Shown: positions 6,500 to 11,993 of the stretch, piece after piece
How the letters are laid out: each line of letters opens with the position of its first letter
Position numbering within the stretch: the stretch's first letter is position 1
Assembly: GCA_001781625.1 (NCBI GenBank)
Contig: MFLS01000033.1
Coordinates: forward strand, 1-11,993
Reading direction: 5' to 3'
Source: Candidatus Kaiserbacteria bacterium RIFCSPHIGHO2_12_FULL_56_13
GTDB lineage: Bacteria > Patescibacteriota > Minisyncoccia > Phycocordibacterales > Phycocordibacteraceae
Length of the DNA stretch: 11,993 nt
The notes under the pieces: model-generated
Told to the model about the DNA's origin: nothing
The model's database searches: none
Seen by the model: only the letters and a program-made list of their open reading frames with translations
Program-made: the position numbers and the translations under genes

Positions 6500-6525
6500 G
6501 TTTTTAAACTGCGCGAGGTTGTTTT

Positions 6526-7380
6526 TCAAATACGGCGCCAGGCGCCGAATTCTTCTTTCGCAAGGCCACGAAGTTCTAAGGCGACGAGAGCGGTCAAGAT
6601 GTCGCCCGCCTCCGCGCTCGACTCGCGGACGATTTCGTCGCGCGTCTTCGGCGCCTCAAGGATTTTCCACACCTCCTTCTCTACTCCCTCGAGCTTGGGC
6701 GCTTCAAGTCGTGCCGCTTCGCCTTTGGGTGCGATCTTCAGAGCTTCTAATATATGTAACGGTTCGGTCACCAATATTGCGCCGAGTCGTATGAAAAGGT
6801 GCGGGCCGAAGGCGTGCGGGTCACCGATACGGTGGGGGACACAGAGGAGCTCTTTATTGTATTCGCTCGCAAGCCGAGCCGTGATCAAGGTGCCCGATTT
6901 TTCTCCCGCCTCGATGACGAGAACGGCGTCGGCGATGCCGACCATGAGACGATTGCGCTCTGGGAAAAAGTGCACGCGTGAGGCGGTCGTGGGCTCGTAT
7001 TCTGACAAGAGCGCCCCGCCTGCAGCGAGTATCTCTTTTGAGAAATTACGATTTGAACGCGGATAGAGCACCGACTCATCAACCCCGGAGCCGGGGAAGG
7101 CGATCGTGTGGAGTCCGGCGGCAAGCGCACTTTTGTGCGCGCAGGTGTCGACGCCAAGCGCGAGGCCCGAGACGATAGAGACAGGGTACCCCGCGAGCCC
7201 ACCGATGAGCTTTTGACACGCCTCTTGCCCGTAGCGAGTCATCGCGCGCGATCCAACGACTGCTAAGAATCTCGTCCCCGCGGGCGGCAGGGTACCGAGC
7301 GCCCAAAGCTTCTCTGGCGGCTGCGGGAGCTCTCGCAAGCCGCCGGGGAATTCAGGAGGCTCCAATGTCCGCATTTCCAT
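6526..7380 (-). CDS. dprA: DNA-processing protein DprA (single-strand DNA-binding, RecA loader)
   Basis: Cytosolic protein that protects incoming single-stranded DNA and loads RecA during natural transformation. The Rossmann-like DprA core is complete: VVGSRAMTRYG (41-51), SGLALGVDTCAHKSAL (71-86), GSGVDESVLYP (97-107), LSEYEP (125-130), FPERNRLMVGIADAVLVIEA (139-158) and KSGTLITARLA (161-171). A C-terminal winged-helix-like domain covers about 230-284. At 284 residues it is compact, with no N-terminal SAM domain. ATG codons at 7380 and 7374 are both possible. Neither has a Shine-Dalgarno, but TATACT lies 7 nt before the first. It is divergent from kdsB across 28 bp and precedes topA, a common bacterial pairing. 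Confidence 0.95.
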   Translation of the reverse strand: MEMRTLEPPEFPGGLRELPQPPEKLWALGTLPPAGTRFLAVVGSRAMTRYGQEACQKLIGGLAGYPVSIVSGLALGVDTCAHKSALAAGLHTIAFPGSGVDESVLYPRSNRNFSKEILAAGGALLSEYEPTTASRVHFFPERNRLMVGIADAVLVIEAGEKSGTLITARLASEYNKELLCVPHRIGDPHAFGPHLFIRLGAILVTEPLHILEALKIAPKGEAARLEAPKLEGVEKEVWKILEAPKTRDEIVRESSAEAGDILTALVALELRGLAKEEFGAWRRI

Positions 7381-7387
7381 GCGTGAT

Positions 7388-7393
7388 AGTATA
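7388..7393 (-). promoter_or_regulatory. -10 hexamer of dprA, 7 nt before the ATG
   Basis: TATACT on the minus strand ends 7 nt upstream of the ATG at 7380, with no Shine-Dalgarno between. The -35 position would fall at the start of kdsB and matches consensus poorly. The whole dprA-kdsB gap is 28 bp, so promoters for both directions must extend into coding sequence. Confidence 0.4.
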
Positions 7394-7408
7394 GCGAGGA
7401 ATTAAGCT

Positions 7409-8134
7409 ATGAACGTCATCATCATTCCCGCGCGCATGGCCTCGACGCGGCTTCCCGGTAAGCCGCTTGCGGATATTAATGGGATCCCTATGGTGGTGCG
7501 CGTATTTCGACAGGCAAGGGCGGCCAACATCGGGCCGGTCATCGTCGCCGCGGCCGAAGCGGAGATCGCTGACGCCATTACAAAAGAGGGAGGTGAGAGC
7601 GTTCTTACTGACCCCGCTCTTGCCTCGGGCTCTGATCGCGTGCATGCCGCGATAGAAGCGTATGATCCGATAGGGAAATTTGATGCCGTGATCAACCTTC
7701 AGGGAGATCTCCCCAATATCAACCCCGAGGCGCTTCGCGTGGTCGAGACGACGCTTGAGGAGGGTGGCGCTGACATCGCGACTCTTGCGGCGCCTATTGC
7801 CGACCCGGCTGACTACGACAACCCGAATGTCGTAAAGCCCATCGTCGCGTGGGAGAGCGGGGGGCAGAAGGGCCGCGCGCTTTACTTCACTCGCGCGAGA
7901 GCCCCGGGAGGCGAGGGAGAGCTCTACCATCACATCGGCATCTACGCCTTTACGCGCGCGGCCCTTCGACGTTTCGTGGCGCTCCCACCCTCGCCGCTTG
8001 AAAAGCGTGAAAAGCTTGAACAGCTCCGCGCACTTGAGGAGGGGATGCGTATCGATGTCGCGCGCGTCGGTGAGGTCCCTCTGTCGGTCGATACGACAAG
8101 TGACCTTGAGCGCGCTCGCGCTGTGATACGATAA
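7409..8134 (+). CDS. kdsB: 3-deoxy-manno-octulosonate cytidylyltransferase (CMP-Kdo synthetase) homologue
   Basis: Predicted to transfer CMP from CTP onto Kdo or a related 3-deoxy sugar acid, giving an activated sugar. The 241 residues carry the nucleotide-binding IPARMASTRLPGKPL (6-20), SGSDRV (73-78), the metal-site region INLQGDLP (95-102, D100), LYFTRARAP (158-166), HHIGIYAF (174-181), ALPPSPLE (191-198), EKLEQLRALE (201-210) and the final VDTTSDLERAR (227-237, D228). QGDLP instead of QGDEP, with the HHIGIYA, PPSPLE and EQLRALE segments, resembles the alphaproteobacterial branch. GAGG lies 9 nt before the ATG at 7409. It heads the serS-ftsQ-dusB-dnaX run. The exact substrate is uncertain because other Kdo-pathway genes are not visible here. 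Confidence 0.88.
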   Translation: MNVIIIPARMASTRLPGKPLADINGIPMVVRVFRQARAANIGPVIVAAAEAEIADAITKEGGESVLTDPALASGSDRVHAAIEAYDPIGKFDAVINLQGDLPNINPEALRVVETTLEEGGADIATLAAPIADPADYDNPNVVKPIVAWESGGQKGRALYFTRARAPGGEGELYHHIGIYAFTRAALRRFVALPPSPLEKREKLEQLRALEEGMRIDVARVGEVPLSVDTTSDLERARAVIR

Positions 8135-8141
8135 CGCTGAC

Positions 8142-9416
8142 ATGCTCGATATACGCTTCATCCGCGAAAACGCAGAACTCATCAAGGCTGGCGCAACTAA
8201 AAAGCGCATTAACGCCGATATTGACCGACTGCTTGCGATCGATGACCGACGGCGTACCCTGCGCTTGCAACTTGATGAAAAGCGCGCCGAACAAAATCGC
8301 GCTTCAGGCGAGATCAGCCGCGCTTCTGGCTTTGAGCGCACGCAGTTTATTGAAGCGATGCAGCACCTTAAGGCCGGCATGAGCGAGGCTGAAGAAGAGC
8401 TCGCAAAAGTGATGCAGGAGTGGCAGGCCCTCATGCTCACGGTGCCCAACATCCCCGACATGAGCGTGCCTGATGGCGATTCCGACGCGCAAAATCTCGA
8501 GGTACGGCAGTGGGGCACGCTCCCCACGCTTGAAAAACCGAAGAGCCATCTCGAGCTCATGACGACGCTTGACATGGTTGACTTCGATCGCGGCACTAAG
8601 GTCGCGGGCTTTCGCGGCTATTTTTTGAAGAATGACGGCGTGCTCCTTTCTTATGCACTCTGGCAATTCTTTTTTGAACAATGTATGAAGCGGGGCGGCT
8701 TCACCCCCATGCTTGTGCCATCTCTAGTGCGACGCGAGTCGCTACTTGGTACCGGCTTTATCCCGCAGAGCGAAGAGGATCTCTACAAGACCCAAGACGA
8801 CGAATATCTCGCTGGCACGGCTGAAGTTGCGACGATGGGCTACCACGCCGATGAAATACTCGATGCGCACCAGCTCCCTCTCAAGTATTTCTCCTTCTCG
8901 CCCTGCTTCAGGCGTGAGGCCGGGGCGCACGGCAAAGACACGAAGGGTCTCGTGCGCGTCCACGAGTTCTTCAAATTCGAGCAGGTGATTCTCTGCGAGG
9001 CGTCGCACGAGACCTCGGTGAAGTATCACGAAGAGCTCACTACGGCGGCTGAAGAAATTGTTCAGCTCCTCAAGATCCCGTATCGGGTCGTCATCAACTG
9101 CGGTGGCGACTTGGGGCTCGGCCAAGTGAAGAAATATGATATCGAGTGCTGGATGCCTGGAGAGGAAAAATATCGCGAGACGCACTCCTCCTCTTATTTT
9201 CATGATTTTCAGACGCGCCGCTTGAATATTCGCTATCGCGATCCCTCTGACGGCTCGCTGAAATTCACACACTCCCTCAATAACACAGCGCTTGCAACCC
9301 CGCGTTTTTTAGCTGTCCTCGTTGAGAATTATCAGCAAGAAGATGGTTCGATCCGCATCCCTGAAGCGCTCGTAAAATATGCTGGCAAGGAGATCATCAC
9401 CCCCGCTCGTAAATAA
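8142..9416 (+). CDS. serS: Seryl-tRNA synthetase
   Basis: Class II enzyme charging tRNA-Ser (and tRNA-Sec where present). Residues 1-105 form the expected N-terminal helical hairpin that grips the long variable arm of tRNA-Ser. The catalytic domain has GTAEVA (225-230), motif 2 FSPCFRREAGAHGKDTKGL (252-270) continuing to VRVHEFFKFEQ (271-281), and motif 3 around 376-408 with R388 and IPEAL (406-410). Motif 3 reads SLNNTALATPR where most bacterial enzymes have LNGxxLAxxR; the Arg is kept. Length (424) is typical. The ATG lies 7 nt after the kdsB stop without a clear Shine-Dalgarno, consistent with translational coupling. The 3' end overlaps the next gene. Confidence 0.96.
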   Translation: MLDIRFIRENAELIKAGATKKRINADIDRLLAIDDRRRTLRLQLDEKRAEQNRASGEISRASGFERTQFIEAMQHLKAGMSEAEEELAKVMQEWQALMLTVPNIPDMSVPDGDSDAQNLEVRQWGTLPTLEKPKSHLELMTTLDMVDFDRGTKVAGFRGYFLKNDGVLLSYALWQFFFEQCMKRGGFTPMLVPSLVRRESLLGTGFIPQSEEDLYKTQDDEYLAGTAEVATMGYHADEILDAHQLPLKYFSFSPCFRREAGAHGKDTKGLVRVHEFFKFEQVILCEASHETSVKYHEELTTAAEEIVQLLKIPYRVVINCGGDLGLGQVKKYDIECWMPGEEKYRETHSSSYFHDFQTRRLNIRYRDPSDGSLKFTHSLNNTALATPRFLAVLVENYQQEDGSIRIPEALVKYAGKEIITPARK

Positions 9417-10218
9417 GCGCTTGAAGGATCGTCGTCGGCGCGATCGGCACCGCGCGCATGTCCTCTTCGCTATTTTGCTAGCTGTTCTCACCGGCGCCTT
9501 CATTTGGCTTACGTGGCAACCCTATGTGCGAATCGAAAGGATGACGATCTCAAATGGGGATCCGCGCCTCCTCGCTCTTGTCGAAGGGGAGCTCGTTGGC
9601 ACCTACTTTGGCTTGGTGCCCCGCGACTCATTCTTTTTCACCCCGGCGCGTGCGATACGCGCGACAATCGAGAGCGCTGATGCGGGCATTCAGGCGATCT
9701 CGGTGCGGCACGACGACCTGACCACTCTCATTATTGCGCTCCATGAGCGCGTGCCCATTGCGCGTTGGTGCGGCTTAGTGCCGAGCGACAGCGCTGTTCC
9801 ATCTGACGGCGAGTATTGCTACGTTTTTGACGCCGAAGGATATCTCTATGCAGTTGCTGACGTCGCGGTCGGTAGCACCCCTCTCAACACCTTTACGGTC
9901 TACGACTCACTCCTTGGCGGCGTTGAAGAGCCGCTCCGCTCCACCCTCACTCATGCGCGCGCGATGCCGGACGCGTTTGATTTTGCTCGCCGCATCAGCA
10001 GTCTGGGCTCACCCGTAGAGAGGATTATCTTCAAAGACGATGAGGTCGAGCTCTTACTCCGAAGCGGCACGCGCCTCACCCATGTCCTTGGGAGCGAAGA
10101 GGAGACATTCGCAAACCTCATGTCAGCAAAAGAGAACTTTGATCTCACTGACGGCTCGATTGACTATGTTGACCTGCGCTTCCCAGCCGAGGTTTATCTC
10201 AAGCGCCACGGGGAATAA
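9379..10218 (+). CDS. FtsQ/DivIB-like cell-division protein (single TM plus POTRA domain)
   Basis: Likely bitopic divisome protein. A very basic cytoplasmic N-terminus (residues 13-27, rich in Arg/Lys) precedes one membrane segment at about 28-46 (VLFAILLAVLTGAFIWLTW). The exported part begins with a POTRA-like fold (about 49-126) ending in LTTLIIALHERVPIARW (114-130), where FtsQ/DivIB proteins have an ER-P-A motif. The C-terminal β domain finishes with IDYVDLRFPAEVYLK (261-275), close to the usual FtsQ ending. Overall similarity is otherwise low. The ATG at 9379 overlaps serS by 38 nt in another frame; a TTG at 9421 just after the serS stop is the alternative. It lies outside any visible dcw cluster. 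Confidence 0.75.
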   Translation: MLARRSSPPLVNKRLKDRRRRDRHRAHVLFAILLAVLTGAFIWLTWQPYVRIERMTISNGDPRLLALVEGELVGTYFGLVPRDSFFFTPARAIRATIESADAGIQAISVRHDDLTTLIIALHERVPIARWCGLVPSDSAVPSDGEYCYVFDAEGYLYAVADVAVGSTPLNTFTVYDSLLGGVEEPLRSTLTHARAMPDAFDFARRISSLGSPVERIIFKDDEVELLLRSGTRLTHVLGSEEETFANLMSAKENFDLTDGSIDYVDLRFPAEVYLKRHGE

Positions 10219-10228
10219 TGGAGAGGGC

Positions 10229-11281
10229 ATGAAATCGTTTTGGGAGAAACTGCCGAGGCCGTTTTTTGCGCTGGCGCCTCTCGCCGATGTCACCGACCCG
10301 GCTTTTCGCGCGCTCGTTGCAAAATATGGTAAGCCGGATGTGATATGGACCGAGTTCATCTCGGCCGACGGCCTCTACCACTTGTTAGAAAAAGTGAGAG
10401 AACGACCGAGAGATGCCGCCGCGCGGAGAGTGAAGCCAAGTGCAGGCGAAGCCGTAACGCTCTCCGCAAGGCGGCTCCCGAGGAAGCTCACTTTTTCAGA
10501 AAATCCCCTGATGCGGGATTTGCAATTTACAAAGGCCGAGCGGCCGATCGTGATGCAAGCATTTTCGGGGAAACCAAAAATGATCGCGTACGCCGCTCGT
10601 CTCGCCGAGGAGCTTGGTTTTGACGGTCTCGATATCAATATGGGATGCCCTGACAAGGCGATAGAGAAACAGGGCGCGGGCGCGGGTCTTATGAGAAATC
10701 CAAAACTTGCACTCGAACTCGTTGTCGCCGCAAAAGCTGCGACGACGCTCCCTATTTCGGTAAAAACGCGCGTTGGGTATCACTATGAGATTCTAGATGA
10801 GTGGGTGCCGCTCCTCCTTTCGACAAAACCAGCGGCGCTTACCATACACCTCCGTACCCGTAGAGAAATGTCCGCCGCGCCGGCTGATTGGGGGCTTATG
10901 AAGAGAGCGGTTGCGCTTCGTGACAAGTGCGGGTCGAACACTTTGCTGATAGGCAATGGAGATGTAAAAAATCTGGGTGATGCGCGAGCGAAGGCGAAAG
11001 AAAGCGGGGCAGACGGCGTGATGATGGGCCGCGCCATCTTCGGCAACCCATGGCTCTTTACTGGTCGCACGAATATCTCGACTAAAGAAAAGCTCGAGGT
11101 GCTTGTAGAGCTTGCATACGCATTTGAAAAGCTCTCGCCGCCGAAATCCTTCGTTATCCTCAAAAAGCACATCAAGGCTTTTGTAATGGGCTTTGAGGGC
11201 GCGGTGGAGTTGCGGGCAAAGATGATGAAAGCCGAGAATGCGAAAGAACTCGCGGAGAGTATACTGGGGAGCAATGGCTGA
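10229..11281 (+). CDS. dusB: tRNA-dihydrouridine synthase with a ~37-residue palindrome-encoded insert
   Basis: FMN-dependent enzyme reducing specific uridines of tRNA to dihydrouridine. The Dus motifs are in order: APLADVTDPAFR (16-27), the catalytic-Cys motif NMGCPDKAIEKQGAGAGLM (137-155, C140), SVKTRVGY (177-184), HLRTRREMSAAPADW (207-221), GNGDV (242-246) and GVMMGRAIFGNPWLF (263-277). At 350 residues it is about 30-40 longer than the family norm. The excess is residues 54-90, an Arg-rich stretch between SADGLYHLL and ENPLMRDLQF, encoded by a nested inverted repeat at 10388-10497. The ATG at 10229 has GGAGAGGG directly upstream and lies 10 nt after the ftsQ-like stop. Paralogue assignment within the Dus family is less certain than the family itself. 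Confidence 0.92.
   Translation: MKSFWEKLPRPFFALAPLADVTDPAFRALVAKYGKPDVIWTEFISADGLYHLLEKVRERPRDAAARRVKPSAGEAVTLSARRLPRKLTFSENPLMRDLQFTKAERPIVMQAFSGKPKMIAYAARLAEELGFDGLDINMGCPDKAIEKQGAGAGLMRNPKLALELVVAAKAATTLPISVKTRVGYHYEILDEWVPLLLSTKPAALTIHLRTRREMSAAPADWGLMKRAVALRDKCGSNTLLIGNGDVKNLGDARAKAKESGADGVMMGRAIFGNPWLFTGRTNISTKEKLEVLVELAYAFEKLSPPKSFVILKKHIKAFVMGFEGAVELRAKMMKAENAKELAESILGSNG
10388..10497. repeat. 110-bp nested inverted-repeat (MITE/RPE-like) element inside dusB
   Basis: The ends are perfect 11-bp inverted repeats: GAAAAAGTGAG (10388-10398) and CTCACTTTTTC (10487-10497). Inside, GCCGCC (10415-10420) pairs with GGCGGC (10470-10475), then after a 2-by-2 mismatch GCGGAGAG (10423-10430) pairs with CTCTCCGC (10460-10467). 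The 29-nt centre holds GGC-GAA-GCC, a very stable mini-hairpin type. In total 25 perfect pairs are arranged concentrically. Its limits coincide with the extra, non-conserved residues 54-90 of Dus. I see no clear target-site duplication and no second copy in the window. Confidence 0.65.
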
Positions 11282-11993
11282 ACAGTCGCTCTATCGCGCG
11301 TATCGTCCCAAGACTTTTAGCGAGGTGGTTGGGCAAGAACAAGTCACCGGACCGCTGTCAGAAGCCTTGAAAGCAAAAAAAGTAGGGCACGCCTACCTTT
11401 TTGCGGGCTCACGAGGTCTTGGCAAAACTTCAGTCGCGCGCATCCTTGTGCGCGAGGCGGGGTGTACCGAAAAAGACTTGTATGAGATAGACGCGGCTTC
11501 AAGTAACAGCGTTGAAGATATTCGGCACCTGACCGAAAATGTATACACACTCCCGTTCGACTCTCCCTACAAGGTCTACATTTTGGACGAAGCGCACATG
11601 CTTTCAAAAAGTGCGTGGAATGCATTTTTGAAAACGCTTGAAGAGCCGCCCAAACACGCGATATTCATCCTCGCGACGACGGAGCTCGAGCGCGTGCCCG
11701 ATACGGTGCAGTCGCGCTGTCAGGTGTTTGAATTCAAAAAGCCTTCGCGGGGGGCGCTTGCGAAACTTGCAACTGACGTGGCGAAAAAAGAGGGGTGCAT
11801 GCTTGCCCCTGATGCGGCAGAGCTTATTGCTCTGCTTGCAGAAGGGTCGTATCGCGACGCACTTTCGGTATTACAAAAAGTGCTTACCGTCTCAAGTGAT
11901 AAAAAACTCTTACGCGAGGAGGTGGAGAAGGCAACTGGAGCGCCGAAACGCGAGCTCGTACACTCACTTATATACGCGCTCGCCAAGGGCGAG
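11274..11993 (+). CDS. dnaX: DNA polymerase III gamma/tau clamp-loader subunit, N-terminal part (partial at window edge)
   Basis: AAA+ ATPase of the clamp loader. The 240 visible residues run off the window without a stop. Seen are QSLYRAYRPKTFSEVVGQ (4-21), Walker A GSRGLGKT (45-52), Walker B VYILDEAH (101-108), sensor 1 ILATTE (132-137), the arginine-finger motif SRC (147-149) and sensor 2 GSYRDAL (191-197). Between ARIL (55-58) and DLYEIDAAS (68-76) there are only nine residues with one Cys (C64). Most bacterial DnaX proteins have about 30 more here, including a four-Cys zinc site. The ATG overlaps the dusB stop by 8 nt, with GGGGAG just upstream, so the two are probably co-translated. The C-terminal region, where tau/gamma frameshifting would occur, is not in the window. 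Confidence 0.95.
   Translation, partial: MAEQSLYRAYRPKTFSEVVGQEQVTGPLSEALKAKKVGHAYLFAGSRGLGKTSVARILVREAGCTEKDLYEIDAASSNSVEDIRHLTENVYTLPFDSPYKVYILDEAHMLSKSAWNAFLKTLEEPPKHAIFILATTELERVPDTVQSRCQVFEFKKPSRGALAKLATDVAKKEGCMLAPDAAELIALLAEGSYRDALSVLQKVLTVSSDKKLLREEVEKATGAPKRELVHSLIYALAKGE

Noticed and set aside
7352..8596. Long 414-codon minus-strand ORF
   Set aside because: It lies antisense to kdsB, serS and the start of dprA, all well-supported genes, and its Ser/Arg/Cys-rich composition is that of a shadow frame.
10040..10228. Upstream extension of dusB starting at 10040
   Set aside because: It runs through the ftsQ-like gene in another frame; the ATG at 10229 has a strong ribosome site and gives the standard Dus N-terminus.
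1..11993. parS site (TGTTTCACGTGAAACA-like) near parB
   Set aside because: I read the sequence for it and saw none; a degenerate site could have been missed.
1..11993. TGA read as glycine (code 25)
   Set aside because: TGA ends dusB exactly at the dnaX overlap and ends the small gene just before its terminator, while conserved glycines use GGN codons.
1..11993. CRISPR array, transposase, integrase or toxin-antitoxin genes
   Set aside because: No regularly spaced direct repeats and no such protein motifs were seen; all long coding regions are assigned to core families.

Overview
The window looks like chromosomal core sequence from a small-genome bacterium of the Candidate Phyla Radiation (Patescibacteria), most likely the Parcubacteria side. 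This is inference from gene content and protein form: a tRNA without an encoded CCA end, compact or domain-reduced versions of RelA/SpoT and DnaX, very short intergenic gaps, and Dus and SerRS sequences that read as parcubacterial. TGA is used as a stop (dusB and the small Cys-rich gene), so the code is standard table 11, not the SR1/Gracilibacteria code.

Layout. 1-157: possible tail of an unidentified plus-strand gene. 219-1070 (-): pyrF, ending at a hairpin terminator. 1159-1240 (+): tRNA-Leu(CAA). 1262-2257 (+): parB, whose 3' end overlaps the convergent relA/spoT gene (2238-3833, -) by 20 bp. 3834-4119: a divergent promoter region, a small plus-strand Cys-rich gene (3882-4073) that I do not recognise, and a strong intrinsic terminator. 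4120-6462 (-): topA, and 6526-7380 (-): dprA. After a 28-bp divergent gap comes a tight plus-strand run: kdsB (7409-8134), serS (8142-9416), an ftsQ/divIB-like gene (9379-10218), dusB (10229-11281) and the 5' part of dnaX (11274 to the window edge). Gaps in this run are at most 10 bp or are overlaps, so it is probably one operon.

Functionally the window is housekeeping: pyrimidine synthesis (pyrF), chromosome segregation (parB), stringent response (rsh), DNA topology and single-strand DNA handling (topA, dprA), translation (serS, tRNA-Leu, dusB), division (ftsQ-like) and replication (dnaX). kdsB is the exception. It is a nucleotide-sugar activating enzyme that reads like an alphaproteobacterial CMP-Kdo synthetase, in an organism not expected to make Kdo-lipid A.

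The best candidates for something undescribed are: (1) a 110-bp nested inverted-repeat element carried in frame inside dusB, similar in concept to the palindromic elements inside Rickettsia genes; (2) the small Cys-rich gene with its own promoter and terminator beside relA/spoT; (3) a recurring arrangement in which genes that start transcription units lack a Shine-Dalgarno and have a -10-like hexamer 6-7 nt before the start codon, suggesting leaderless mRNAs; (4) a DnaX without the usual zinc module. I did not find a mobile element, CRISPR array, defence system or parS site.
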